Assembly (NCBI GenBank): GCA_015655125.1
Contig: JAATFP010000102.1
Span: forward strand, 33,453 to 97,452
DNA: 64,000 nucleotides
Direction of reading: 5' to 3'
DNA from: Chitinophagales bacterium
Lineage (GTDB): Bacteria > Bacteroidota > Bacteroidia > Chitinophagales > Chitinophagaceae
Under the pieces are notes generated by a model. That model was not told the origin of the DNA. It ran no database searches and worked only from the letters and a program-made list of their open reading frames with translations. A program made the position numbers and the translations under genes. Shown here in pieces: positions 35,248-44,682 of the stretch; positions within the stretch are counted from its first letter, which is position 1; every line of letters begins with the position of its first letter.

Positions 35248-35332
35248 TTTCTGTAAGTCTGCGCCTGTCAGGCAAACTGGTTCGCAACATAGAGCCGGTC
35301 CGTCTGGGCCTGTCGAAGACGATTACAGAAAT
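35248..35332. repeat. Intergenic palindromic repeat related to 5741-5792
   Basis: An outer pair, TTTCTGTAA and TTACAGAAA, encloses CTGGGCCTGTCGAA (35304-35317), which differs by one base from the core of the perfect hairpin at 5741-5792. It lies between the SurA-like and TlpA-like genes. Confidence 0.5.
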
Positions 35333-35340
35333 GGTTCCAG

Positions 35341-36768
35341 TTATTTTTTGGCTGCTTTCGACTTCACTTCCAACAGTTCATTCAACTGCTGCCAGGTAAG
35401 TTTTTTCCCGATGATGCGTTTGTCTTTGTCGAGCAAAAACAGCGTAGGCGTCATCGTTACATCGAACAATTGCCTGAAACCGGGTTTTTGTGCGGCAGCA
35501 TCGGCAGCGGCCATTTCTTTGGTTTGGTAAACGTTGGTCCAGCTGCTTAGATTGTGGTCGGCAATATATTTCAGCCATTCCGGCTTCTGATCTTCGGTTA
35601 GAACAGCATAGATTTTAAGATTCTTCTGTTTCCAGCTTGCATTGTAGATCGAATCTATTTTTGGCAATTCTTCCTTACAATGCCCACAGGTTGGGTCCCA
35701 AAACAGCACGAGGGTATAATCTGCATCCACTTCATACAACGCCGATGGTTTATCATTTGTATTAAGCATCTCCAGGTTGGCTGCTTTTTCACCGATCAGG
35801 TTTGCCATCTGCATGTATGCCCGCCTGCTGATGATGTCCATCTGCTTTTCATTCAACCAGGGTGAAAGTCCTTTGCTGTGGTATTTATCAAACAGGTGAA
35901 CGAAGATCGCATCCTGGCCCATATATTTTGGGTTAATATATTCATCCGTTAACCAGTTGAGCAGGTATTTATACATTTCGGGCGCTGTACGCGCCAGCAA
36001 CATTTTGTAATCGATGTCCTTTATAATGGAGTCGGGCGCCGATTGCGCCATTACTTCCCGGTAATACCTTTCCAGTTTTGGCAAAAAAAACGGTGTGCGC
36101 ACGATACGATCGTCCATAAAGGTGATGCCGTCCCAATAGTGCGCCTTGTAGAAATAATAATTGTCGAGGGAATCCTCTCTCGTCACCGGCACTTTGGTCG
36201 GGTACGGAGGCTCCTTCATCGCATTGAGCAACGCGGCCATCATCGATGCCGGGTGATCTTTGATGAGTTTTTCGCGGTAATCGTTGAGCTCCTTGTTGTA
36301 TTTATTGTACAATGCTTCGTGCGTACTGCTGTCGGCTGCGTTGGTTGAATTGCTGAACAGTTCCTTTTCATGCATCAGCAACGGGCCTTTTGCCGAAGTG
36401 AATTGCTGGTATTGCTGGAAAAGCACATTTTCCCGCGAACCGGTAACAACCGTTGCGGCCATATTGTTCGTGTCCGCCTTGATGGAAATAACCTGTTCCT
36501 TATCAACGAGAAAGTCGGCAGAATAACGATTTCCGGGAAAAACAACTGCGTAAATGCCGCCGGGAAGTTTTTTTGCATTTTTAAAAACGGCCAGCCCGCT
36601 TTTATTCACCATGGCAGAATCTTCTATATTGAGATTTTTGCCCATATAATAGGTGAGATAAGCTTTCCCCGATTTGTAGTTGCTTTGAAAAGTGATCTGG
36701 TAAGCCGCTGCAGATTGAGCCGAAAATAATAGGCCGGCGGTGAAAAGAGTGATGATAAAATTCCTCAT
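35341..36768 (-). CDS. TlpA-like thioredoxin-fold protein
   Basis: 475 residues from MRNFIITLFTAGLLFSAQSAAA (signal peptide). An N-terminal DUF4369-like beta domain (SGKAYLTYYMGKNLNIEDSAMV) and a long helical middle precede the C-terminal thioredoxin domain (about 345-475) with the redox motif CGHC in LFWDPTCGHCKEELPKID and the cis-Pro in VTMTPTLFLLDKD. Acts in the periplasm as thiol reductase or disulfide exchange protein. Start chosen at M of MRNFII; upstream frame is not protein-like. Confidence 0.88.
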   Translation of the reverse strand: MRNFIITLFTAGLLFSAQSAAAYQITFQSNYKSGKAYLTYYMGKNLNIEDSAMVNKSGLAVFKNAKKLPGGIYAVVFPGNRYSADFLVDKEQVISIKADTNNMAATVVTGSRENVLFQQYQQFTSAKGPLLMHEKELFSNSTNAADSSTHEALYNKYNKELNDYREKLIKDHPASMMAALLNAMKEPPYPTKVPVTREDSLDNYYFYKAHYWDGITFMDDRIVRTPFFLPKLERYYREVMAQSAPDSIIKDIDYKMLLARTAPEMYKYLLNWLTDEYINPKYMGQDAIFVHLFDKYHSKGLSPWLNEKQMDIISRRAYMQMANLIGEKAANLEMLNTNDKPSALYEVDADYTLVLFWDPTCGHCKEELPKIDSIYNASWKQKNLKIYAVLTEDQKPEWLKYIADHNLSSWTNVYQTKEMAAADAAAQKPGFRQLFDVTMTPTLFLLDKDKRIIGKKLTWQQLNELLEVKSKAAKK

Positions 36769-36971
36769 AGCTTTAAAAAAAACAAATCTAATCACAGATT
36801 TCCAATAATTACACAGATTACAGGGATAGTTTGTACGATTTAACGAGTTGGCAGATTTTTTCGCTGATTTTAAATCCATTTCTATGTATCTGCGGAAAAT
36901 ATTCGGTCAAAACGGCGCGATCGGCGCAATCAGCGGGAAAAACAAAAATCTGTGATTAGCTTTGCGCCAAC
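36769..36971. repeat. Intergenic AATCACAGATT palindromes
   Basis: CTAATCACAGATTT near 36787 and AAATCTGTGATTAG near 36946 are inverted copies flanking the ~160 bp gap upstream of rlmD, with further CACAGATTACAG copies inside. Dispersed repeat sequence; a similar CACAGATT run occurs near 51136. No gene. Confidence 0.5.
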
Positions 36972-38378
36972 ATGAGTAAAAAAAACAAAAAGTTTGTCCT
37001 CCCCAATATTGCCATCACCGATTATGCAGCCGAAGGCAAGGCCCTGGCGCGGCATGAAGGAAAAGTGATCTTTATAGAAGGTGCCGTACCTGGCGATGTG
37101 GCCGATATCTTCATCACCAAAAACAAAAAAGACTGGGCCGAGGGCCGCGTGAACCAGATGGTCAGCCTTTCGGCAGAAAGGGTAGACCCGTTTTGCCGGC
37201 ATTTCGGGGTTTGCGGCGGATGCAAATGGCAAATGTTGCCCTACCCCAAACAATTACAATACAAACAGCAGGAAGCGGAACAAAACCTTCGCCGTATCGG
37301 CCGGCTCACGGATGTTCCGTTTCTTCCAATCGTAGGTGCCGAAGAAACCCGCCAATACCGCAACAAGCTGGAGTTTACGGCCAGCAACAAACGCTACCTT
37401 TCTAAAGACGAGATAAACAGCGACGGCATAGTGCCGCAACAAGATGCGCTGGGCTTTCACGTGCCGCGTATTTTTGACAAAACGATCGATATTTTCGAGT
37501 GTCACCTGATGGATGGCGTTAACAACGAGATCCGGAACACGGTACGCAATTTTGCAAAAGCGAATGACATATCTTTCTACGATATCCGGGAGCACACGGG
37601 CTGGTTGCGCAACATCATCATCAGGTACTGCACAACCGGCGAACTGATGGTGAACATCTGCATCAATTACGAAGATGAAGCGATCCGCAAATCGTTGCTC
37701 GGGCATTTACTGCAGCAGGTTCCGCAAATTACGACATTATTATATACCATTAATCCCAAATGGAACGACAGTATTTACGACCTTGAGCCGGTGGTTTATT
37801 TTGGCAATGGCTATGTGACCGAAATGCTGGAAGATTTTAAATTCATCATCAGCCCTAAATCTTTTTTTCAAACGAACACGAAACAGGCGGAGCAGCTATA
37901 CCGCATTACACGGGATTTTGCCGGCCTCAGCGGCAACGAGATCCTGTATGATCTATATTGCGGAACAGGCAGCATCGGTATTTTTGCCAGCAAGATGGCA
38001 AAAAAGGTGATCGGAGTGGAACTTATCGAAGATGCCATTGAAGATGCCAAAAAAAATGCAGCGCTGAACAATATCACCCATGCGCATTTTTATGCCGGCG
38101 ATGTGATCAGGATCTGTGACGATGCCTTTTTTGACCGTCATGGCCGCCCCGACGTGATCATCACCGATCCGCCGCGTGCGGGTATGCATGAAAAGCTGGT
38201 GAATAAATTACTGGAGATCGCCGCACCGAAGATTGTGTATGTGAGCTGCAACACGGCCACACAGGCGCGCGACATCGCGTTGCTGAGCGAAAAATACAAG
38301 GTGGAAAAAGTGCAGCCGGTAGACATGTTTCCGCACACGCATCACATTGAGAGCGTGGCTTTATTAACACTTAAGTAA
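36972..38378 (+). CDS. rlmD: 23S rRNA uracil-C5 methyltransferase, RlmD type
   Basis: 468 residues. An N-terminal TRAM domain (about 15-70) precedes the [4Fe-4S] cysteines in CRHFGVCGGCKWQML and the methyltransferase domain. Here SAM binding (LYDLYCGTGSIGIFASK), DPPRAGMHEK and the catalytic Cys in YVSCNTATQARD are seen. It puts a methyl group on a 23S uridine (U1939 in E. coli); RlmCD-type double specificity is possible. Cytoplasmic. Confidence 0.9.
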   Translation: MSKKNKKFVLPNIAITDYAAEGKALARHEGKVIFIEGAVPGDVADIFITKNKKDWAEGRVNQMVSLSAERVDPFCRHFGVCGGCKWQMLPYPKQLQYKQQEAEQNLRRIGRLTDVPFLPIVGAEETRQYRNKLEFTASNKRYLSKDEINSDGIVPQQDALGFHVPRIFDKTIDIFECHLMDGVNNEIRNTVRNFAKANDISFYDIREHTGWLRNIIIRYCTTGELMVNICINYEDEAIRKSLLGHLLQQVPQITTLLYTINPKWNDSIYDLEPVVYFGNGYVTEMLEDFKFIISPKSFFQTNTKQAEQLYRITRDFAGLSGNEILYDLYCGTGSIGIFASKMAKKVIGVELIEDAIEDAKKNAALNNITHAHFYAGDVIRICDDAFFDRHGRPDVIITDPPRAGMHEKLVNKLLEIAAPKIVYVSCNTATQARDIALLSEKYKVEKVQPVDMFPHTHHIESVALLTLK

Positions 38379-38402
38379 AGGTTTTACTTCTAAATTTGCA
38401 GC

Positions 38403-39065
38403 ATGGCATATTCAAGTTCTGGAAACAGTATTCAGAAAACATCTCCGGTTGTTTTCAATCTTATTATCATTAACGTAATCGTCTTCATTGCGCAATATTT
38501 GCTGGATGCCAAAGATTTTGATTTATCTGATAAACTGGCCATACATGGTTTACACTCTGATTTTTTTGAACCATGGCAGCTTCTAACCAATATGTTCGCC
38601 CATGGCGGTATTGCGCACATCGCTTTCAATATGTTTGCCTTGTTTACTTTCGGAACATGGCTCGAAAAGGTTTGGGGCAGCAAACGTTTTCTCATTTTTT
38701 ATCTTATTTGCGGGCTCGTGGCCGGGGCAACGGAAATGCTCGTCTTAAAAGATGTAGTAGTATTTGATCCCGTTGCGGGAGAAAACAAGCTATATGTTGG
38801 TGCCGCTTTGGGCGCTTCCGGCGCTATCATGGGCGTTTTTGCTGCTTTTGCATACCTGTTTCCAAATACGCCTTTATATTTGTTTTTTATTCCGATCCCG
38901 GTAAAAGCAAAATACGCCGTGGGCGTAATGGTACTGATTGACCTGTTTGGAGAATTTGGTCCGTATAATACCGGCATTGCGCATTTTGCACATTTAAGCG
39001 GTTTACTCACGGGCTTTATCCTGGTACTTATCTGGAATAAGGCCAACCGAAAAACTTTCTACTAA
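38403..39065 (+). CDS. Rhomboid intramembrane serine protease, active type
   Basis: 220 residues, six membrane segments. The catalytic dyad is complete: S139 in GASG (137-140) and H197 in AHLSG, with the family EPWQLLTNMFAHGG block at the start. It cleaves transmembrane helices in the inner membrane. Followed 50 bases later by a second, altered rhomboid, so the pair is probably one unit. Confidence 0.93.
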   Translation: MAYSSSGNSIQKTSPVVFNLIIINVIVFIAQYLLDAKDFDLSDKLAIHGLHSDFFEPWQLLTNMFAHGGIAHIAFNMFALFTFGTWLEKVWGSKRFLIFYLICGLVAGATEMLVLKDVVVFDPVAGENKLYVGAALGASGAIMGVFAAFAYLFPNTPLYLFFIPIPVKAKYAVGVMVLIDLFGEFGPYNTGIAHFAHLSGLLTGFILVLIWNKANRKTFY

Positions 39066-39115
39066 TACTAACATTGATTTCCAATAACTGTAATTAATTT
39101 CATTGAAAATTTTAT

Positions 39116-40075
39116 ATGGGTATCGCTGACAGGCACATTGAATACAAACAACATTATCGCCGCAAGCGTTTTACACTCGGGCAACACAACAATGCCCTGA
39201 TGGCCTTGATTGCGCTGAACATCATTATATTTATATTTATACTAACGGGCAACCTGTTTTATTTGTTTGCACACCAGGGCCAGGATCTTGCCACAACAGA
39301 TTTCAATATCCTTCGCTGGTTTGCATTGCCTGCCGATCTGCATATTTTGGTGGGAAAACCATGGAGCGTTCTTACTTTCATGTTTGCCCACGGCGGCGGC
39401 GATAAAGTTTTTCCGATGCTGCTCGATATGCTGGTAAGCATGCTTTGGATATGGACCTTCGGTTTTATCCTGCAGGATATTTCGGGCAACAAGTTGATCT
39501 TTCCCATTTACATTTACGGCGGTTTGCTGGGCGGTGCATTTTTTTTATTGACGGCGAATGCCACCAACGCTGCTTCCATTTATGCTTTGAGCGGCGCAGG
39601 TGCAAGTACGGCGGCACTCGCCATAGCAGTGGCTACGCTCGATCCCGACTACCGCATTTTCCGTAACATCGGCAATGGGTTTCCTGTATGGATACTTTCC
39701 GTGATTTACATTCTTTTCAACATGGTAGACATCTGGTTTTTTTCGCCTTATAGCTTCGCCGTTCTCGGCGGTGCCGTGTCCGGATTTGTATTTGTATATT
39801 TTCTAAAAAAGGGATATGACGGTGGCACGTGGATGAGCAACCTCTACAACTGGTTCATGCATCTTTTTGATCCCGCAAAAAATATCGGGAAAAGACCGGT
39901 ACGGGAAAAAATGTTTTACAATACCGGCAACCGCCAGCCATTTGTAAAGACATCGATCGTCACCCAAAAAAGAGTAGACGAATTGCTTGATAAAATCAAC
40001 CAACGTGGTTATGATTCACTTACAGAAGAAGAAAAGACGATTCTAAAGAGAGCTGCGGAAACAGACGATATTTAG
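39116..40075 (+). CDS. Rhomboid-like protein, probably inactive, with C-terminal tail
   Basis: 319 residues. The fold matches the upstream rhomboid (KPWSVLTFMFAHGGG), but catalytic residues are altered. The GxSG Ser neighbourhood is GAGAST (S164), and the His of AHLSG aligns with V216 in FAVLGGAVSG, so the dyad lacks its His. The last ~80 residues form a cytoplasmic tail ending VDELLDKINQRGYDSLTEEE, which resembles a DUF6576 domain. Likely a regulatory partner or scaffold of the active rhomboid. Confidence 0.85.
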   Translation: MGIADRHIEYKQHYRRKRFTLGQHNNALMALIALNIIIFIFILTGNLFYLFAHQGQDLATTDFNILRWFALPADLHILVGKPWSVLTFMFAHGGGDKVFPMLLDMLVSMLWIWTFGFILQDISGNKLIFPIYIYGGLLGGAFFLLTANATNAASIYALSGAGASTAALAIAVATLDPDYRIFRNIGNGFPVWILSVIYILFNMVDIWFFSPYSFAVLGGAVSGFVFVYFLKKGYDGGTWMSNLYNWFMHLFDPAKNIGKRPVREKMFYNTGNRQPFVKTSIVTQKRVDELLDKINQRGYDSLTEEEKTILKRAAETDDI

Positions 40076-40298
40076 TTTAGAATTTAGGGATTAGCGTTAG
40101 ATTGAACACCTTTCATTTTTGCTTTTCTTCTTTTAAGGGTTAAAACAAAAGCTAAAGTCGCCGAAAAGTTCGCTATACCGCAAACTCTTTGAAGATTTGG
40201 CCGTTCTCTATTGACTATTGACCACCAATGTTCTATATTAGCTTTCATAAGCCAAAACACTGCAAAGACCTTCAGAAATAGCCCTGTTCATAAATCCG

Positions 40299-41108
40299 TT
40301 GTCTGGGTCGGCACTCGCAATAAAGCTCGGCAATTGGATCAACCGGCAACTCACCAAACGTGGGATTGCGCATCATTTGTATGTTACAAACTGGCCGCAA
40401 ACATTGGATGGATGCGCCGAAGCATGGATCGTAGGCGGCGACGGAACGGCTAATTATTTTCTCAATAAATACAAAAACATCTCTATTCCCCTGGCGCTTT
40501 TTAAAGGCGGCACCGGAAATGATATTTTTTGGAAATTGTATGGCAATATCAACCGCGAGGAGCAATTGCACAAAGCACTCACGTCAGCCGCAAAGCCTGT
40601 AGACGCCGCAAGTTGTAACGGCGCTGTTTACATCAACAGTTCAGGTATCGGCTTCGACTGCGAAGTTTTGCGTTCCAGAAAATCTATCCGGATTATCGGC
40701 GGCCATCTTGGCTATTTGTATGTGGTACTGAGAAAGATATTTTCATTTCGCGAGCCAACATTTACCATCATTAACCAAAAAACAATTACGGGAAAATTTT
40801 TATTGGTCGCCGTCAATAATTCAAGCCGTACCGGCGGTGGGTTCCTGGTTACCCCAAATGCTTCTCTAACCGATGGTTTGCTCGATGTGATGCTTTGCGC
40901 GCCGCTCAGTATTTTTTCGCGCCTGCGTTATTTACCTGTCATTGAAAAAGGAAATCATCTCAAATACCCATTTATAAAATACACTCAGGAAAAAGAAATT
41001 ACAATTGAAGCAGAGAAAACGTTGTATGCTCATCTCGATGGCGAACTGATAAGCGGAAATAAATTTCATTTTAAAAGCCTGCCGGGTTTTGTGAGGATCA
41101 AATATTAG
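40299..41108 (+). CDS. Diacylglycerol/lipid kinase-like protein (DAGK catalytic domain)
   Basis: 269 residues as given. The ATP-binding core shows VGGDGTANYF (GGDGT) and FKGGTGNDIF, and later INSSGIGFDCEVLR. The first conserved block, NPLSGS, straddles the TTG start at 40299: the frame is open back to 40251 and encodes EIALFINPLSG, so the true start must lie upstream. No ATG, GTG or TTG is in that stretch, only CTG at 40260. Likely phosphorylates a lipid alcohol in the membrane. Confidence 0.8.
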   Translation: MSGSALAIKLGNWINRQLTKRGIAHHLYVTNWPQTLDGCAEAWIVGGDGTANYFLNKYKNISIPLALFKGGTGNDIFWKLYGNINREEQLHKALTSAAKPVDAASCNGAVYINSSGIGFDCEVLRSRKSIRIIGGHLGYLYVVLRKIFSFREPTFTIINQKTITGKFLLVAVNNSSRTGGGFLVTPNASLTDGLLDVMLCAPLSIFSRLRYLPVIEKGNHLKYPFIKYTQEKEITIEAEKTLYAHLDGELISGNKFHFKSLPGFVRIKY

Positions 41109-41163
41109 TTTAGTGGTTAGGGTTTAGTTGTTAGATAGGCACACGATTATCTAACCACTAAAC
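41107..41163. repeat. Palindromic repeat after the kinase stop
   Basis: TAGTTTAGTGGTTAG at 41107-41121 has its inverse CTAACCACTAAACTA at 41151-41165, with GTTAGATA and TATCTAAC pairing inside. It begins at the stop codon of the kinase gene and could end transcription. Confidence 0.6.
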
Positions 41164-41186
41164 TATTCTTATCTTTATGCAATAGC

Positions 41187-42311
41187 ATGCTCATGAGACG
41201 TTTCTTTAAAGTTTCTCTTATCCTGATTAATATTCTTACCGCGGTATTTTTTATTGTGGGTTGCTACAGCGCCTCGTTTGGGCATTCGTTTTGGCTGGCA
41301 GGACTTTTCAATCTTGCGTCGCTGTATCTTCTGTTGTTGCTCGTGATCTTCATTATTTTCTGGTTGTTTGTAAAAGCCCGGCTGGCGCTGATTGGCGTCG
41401 TTTCGATCGCATTGTGCTGGATACCTTTAAGGCAGTTGATCAAACTCAAAACAGGCAGCGGATTCGCTATGCAGAAGAATAAATCGAACCTTCGTGTGAT
41501 GAGCTGGAACATTGCACACTTCGATATCCTGGAACATAAAACGCACCCGGAAGTAAAGCAGCAGATGTTTGACCTCATTAATAAATACGATCCTGATATC
41601 GCCTGTTTCCAGGAAATGGTGGGAAGCGATCGTTACCCGGATGCCATCAACTACGTTCCCGATATCATGCGGTCGATTCGTATGCCTTATCAATATTATT
41701 GTTACGACCCTAAATGGAGCTTCGATAGCAAACATGAGTTTGGCGTCATCATTTTTTCAAAATATCCTTTTGTAAGCCAGCATAAGATCGCGTACGAACC
41801 CAATAATTATAATGACATTTTCCAGTATGTGGATGTTGCTGTGAACAAGGATACTTTCCGGGTGTTCAATCTTCACTTGCAGTCGCTAAAATTTTCTGCA
41901 CAAAACCTTGATTACATAAATAAATCTGCGATTGATGAAGGAAAAAGTTTTAAACAGTCGATGAGTATCCTGAAAAAATTCAGAAAAGGCTTTGAGCTGC
42001 GCAGCCTGCAAAGTGATCGTGTAAAAAAAGCTGTCAATGAAAGTCCGCTACCCGTAATCGTTTGCGGTGATTTCAATGATGTACCCAACAGTTATGCTTA
42101 CGCAACGATCGGCAAGGGTTTAAAGAACGCATTCGCAGAAAAAGGAAGCGGCATAGGGCGAACCTTTTCCGGTATTTCACCCACTTTAAGGATCGATAAT
42201 ATTTTTACAGACAAACGTTTTACGATCGAACAATTTACCTGCGTGCAGAAAAAATTAAGCGACCATTTTCCGATCATTACGGATATTTTTTATAATGGAA
42301 GCGGGCTTTGA
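41187..42311 (+). CDS. Endonuclease/exonuclease/phosphatase family protein, membrane-anchored
   Basis: 374 residues. Two to three N-terminal membrane segments (1-100) precede an EEP-fold domain with VMSWNIAHFD, DIACFQEMVG, VCGDFNDVPNSYAY, RIDNIFTDKRF and the terminal SDHFPI (catalytic His). The fold hydrolyses phosphodiesters in nucleic acids or lipids, so the substrate is open. Faces the periplasm if the anchor orientation is N-in. ATG at 41193 would also work as start. Confidence 0.88.
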   Translation: MLMRRFFKVSLILINILTAVFFIVGCYSASFGHSFWLAGLFNLASLYLLLLLVIFIIFWLFVKARLALIGVVSIALCWIPLRQLIKLKTGSGFAMQKNKSNLRVMSWNIAHFDILEHKTHPEVKQQMFDLINKYDPDIACFQEMVGSDRYPDAINYVPDIMRSIRMPYQYYCYDPKWSFDSKHEFGVIIFSKYPFVSQHKIAYEPNNYNDIFQYVDVAVNKDTFRVFNLHLQSLKFSAQNLDYINKSAIDEGKSFKQSMSILKKFRKGFELRSLQSDRVKKAVNESPLPVIVCGDFNDVPNSYAYATIGKGLKNAFAEKGSGIGRTFSGISPTLRIDNIFTDKRFTIEQFTCVQKKLSDHFPIITDIFYNGSGL

Positions 42312-42520
42312 TATCAAGGCCCTTTGTTTTAAACAAAATTTTTCCTTTTTTTACAACATCCGGTGTTTCATCCTGCGTACGGGTTTGATGAAATCTATAG
42401 CGGGTTTTACAATTTGGCACTGGGTGACAAAATCAAAAAATATTTTCCTTTTTTCGCTAAAAAACCTACTTTGCGACAGATGACCGCCAGCAATTCTTCA
42501 TATTATTTTTCATGCTGCTG

Positions 42521-42550
42521 TTGCCGTTGCGGCATAGCTTAATATCTTTG
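42521..42550 (+). promoter_or_regulatory. Bacteroidota-type promoter before cysS
   Basis: TTG at 42521-42523, a 19-base spacer, then TATCTTTG at 42543-42550, both full matches. The predicted start is near 42557, inside a CCCGTTAACGGG palindrome (42553-42564), leaving an untranslated leader of about 115 bases. Confidence 0.65.
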
Positions 42551-42670
42551 CACCCGTTAACGGGGTCTGTTCAAAACAAATATATTGTACCGCAAAAGAG
42601 AGAGACTGTACTTCGCCTGAACGAACGTAACTCTTTAACCCTTTCTTATGCGCAGAAGAAAACATAAAAT

Positions 42671-44161
42671 ATGTCATTAAAAGTATATAACTCTTACAGC
42701 AGGCAAAAGGAAGATTTTAAATCGATTACACCTGGTCACGTGGGAATGTACGTATGCGGACCGACGGTAAGCGGCGAAAGTCATCTGGGCCATGCAAGGC
42801 CATACATCACTTTCGACGTGCTTTTTCGTTATCTCACCTACAAAGGTTATAAGGTCCGTTACGTCCGCAACATCACCGATGCCGGCCATTTTGAGGAAGA
42901 GGGCCGCGAAGCGGAAGATAAGGTTGGCAAAAAAGCGCTCCTGGAAAAACTGGAGCCGATGGAACTTGTACAGAAATACACCAATCTTTTTCATTGGGCA
43001 TTTAACCAGTTCAATTGCCTGGAACCAAGTATTGAGCCAACAGCTACGGGACACATTGTGGAACAGATCGACATGATCAAAAAGATTATTGCCGAAGGTT
43101 ATGCTTACGAAATAAACGGTTCGGTATATTTCGATGTAAAAAAATATGCCGCGGGCCATGATTATGGAAAATTAAGCGGTCGCATCATCGATGATCTTTT
43201 AAGTACTACACGCGAGCTGGACGGGCAGGAAGAAAAACGCGATACCGCAGATTTCGCCCTCTGGAAATCTGCCGCGCCTGAACATATTATGCGCTGGAGC
43301 AGCCCCTGGGGCGACGGTTTTCCCGGTTGGCACATCGAATGCTCGGCAATGGCCACAAAATATCTTGGTGCCGAATTTGATATTCATGGCGGCGGTATGG
43401 ACCTGCAGTTTCCGCACCATGAAAGCGAGATCGCACAAAGTACCATCTGCAATCACACGGCGCCGGTAAAATACTGGATGCACAATAATATGATCACTAT
43501 CAACGGCAAGAAGATGGGGAAGAGCTACAACAATGTGATCAAGCTTACCGAACTCTTCAGCGGCGACCACCCGTTATTATCACAGGCTTTTAGCCCGATG
43601 ACCATCCGGTTTTTCATTTTGCAAAGCCATTATCGCCACCCGCTTGACTTCAGCAACGAAGCGCTGGTAGCAAGTGAAAAAGCTTTCAAAAGATTATGGG
43701 AGGCATATGAAGTACTCAGGATCCTTCCGGTAAACGAAGCGGTAATCGATGGAACAAATCCTTTGCTTGAATCAAAAGTACTCAACTGGTTGGGCGAATT
43801 TGAAGAATTTATGGATGATGATCTTAGCACGCCAAAAGTGATTGCAAATATGTTTGAACTGGCGCCCATCATCAATTCATTTAAAGACGGATTGGTAGCG
43901 GCTGATGCAATTGCAGCTTCTACGCTGTTGTTGTTAAAAGAAAAATTCAGGATATTTTTAGAAGATATTTTTGGCCTGAGAAGCGAACATAGTACCAACA
44001 ATGAAATGCTGAAAGGCGTTATGCAATTGCTGATAGATATGCGCCGCGAAGCCAGGAACAAAAAGGATTTTGCAACATCTGACAAGATCCGCAATCAATT
44101 GAACGACATCGGCATTTTGTTGAAAGATGAAAAGGACGGAGGCATGAGCTGGACGATATAG
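42671..44161 (+). CDS. cysS: Cysteinyl-tRNA synthetase
   Basis: 496 residues. Class I synthetase with zinc. The first ATP motif is HLGH in [11 protein letters not shown], and the KMSKS loop is KKMGKSYNN. Also present are [10 protein letters not shown] (zinc Cys), [13 protein letters not shown] and [21 protein letters not shown]. Charges tRNA-Cys. A predicted promoter lies 120 bases upstream. The stop TAG is directly followed by TGA and repeat-like sequence. Confidence 0.97.
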   Translation: MSLKVYNSYSRQKEDFKSITPGHVGMYVCGPTVSGESHLGHARPYITFDVLFRYLTYKGYKVRYVRNITDAGHFEEEGREAEDKVGKKALLEKLEPMELVQKYTNLFHWAFNQFNCLEPSIEPTATGHIVEQIDMIKKIIAEGYAYEINGSVYFDVKKYAAGHDYGKLSGRIIDDLLSTTRELDGQEEKRDTADFALWKSAAPEHIMRWSSPWGDGFPGWHIECSAMATKYLGAEFDIHGGGMDLQFPHHESEIAQSTICNHTAPVKYWMHNNMITINGKKMGKSYNNVIKLTELFSGDHPLLSQAFSPMTIRFFILQSHYRHPLDFSNEALVASEKAFKRLWEAYEVLRILPVNEAVIDGTNPLLESKVLNWLGEFEEFMDDDLSTPKVIANMFELAPIINSFKDGLVAADAIAASTLLLLKEKFRIFLEDIFGLRSEHSTNNEMLKGVMQLLIDMRREARNKKDFATSDKIRNQLNDIGILLKDEKDGGMSWTI

Positions 44162-44234
44162 TGAATGATGAAATCTTCAAAGAATTTTTAACCCCTGTTA
44201 AAATTTTGAGTTCGCGTAAAACCACACATCTTAA

Positions 44235-44681
44235 ATGGAAACTGTTGTAATAAAAACTTTTGATAATACGTTTTCTGCGCATGTGGTGCTGGCAAGGCTG
44301 GAGCAATCGGGCATTCCTGCATACCTGCGCGATGAATATGTGGTGGGAATTCAGCCATTGCTCACCAATGCCATCGGTGGTGTAAAGCTGGCCGTTGATG
44401 TGCTGGATGCACAGAAAGCATTGCTATTGCTGGAAAGCTTTGACGAAGAACACCTGCACGCTGCCATTTGTCCAAAATGCAATCAAAGCCTTTTTGAAAA
44501 AAAGATCCGGCCCGCAAAGATGCCGGAAGATGCCGCGTTTACCATACATATTTTCGATTTCATTACGCGTTCATTACAAAAACTTTTTAAGGTGGAGGAA
44601 GACAAAGAAATTTTTTTTCAATGCGCCGGCTGCAAATATGAAACATATGCGCTTCCGCTAAATACTGTTGAACACAACTGA
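44235..44681 (+). CDS. DUF2007 domain protein with C-terminal CxxC zinc ribbon
   Basis: 148 residues. The N-terminal half is DUF2007 (VVIKTFDNTFSAHVVLARLE, GIPAYLRDEYVVG), a small ferredoxin-like fold of the signal-transducing PII-neighbour type. The C-terminal part has two CxxC pairs (ICPKCNQS and QCAGCKYET), a probable zinc ribbon. Function unknown. Its stop is two bases before the kdsB ATG, so both are translated from one message. Confidence 0.85.
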   Translation: METVVIKTFDNTFSAHVVLARLEQSGIPAYLRDEYVVGIQPLLTNAIGGVKLAVDVLDAQKALLLLESFDEEHLHAAICPKCNQSLFEKKIRPAKMPEDAAFTIHIFDFITRSLQKLFKVEEDKEIFFQCAGCKYETYALPLNTVEHN

Positions 44682-44682
44682 T

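Noticed and set aside
40211..40453. ORF overlapping the start of the lipid kinase gene
   Set aside because: Out of frame with the conserved NPLSG and GGDGT blocks; no protein family seen. It only shares sequence with the possible frameshift region.
42551..42670. T-box leader of cysS
   Set aside because: No T-box core or tRNA-binding bulge could be found, and T-boxes are not expected in Bacteroidota.
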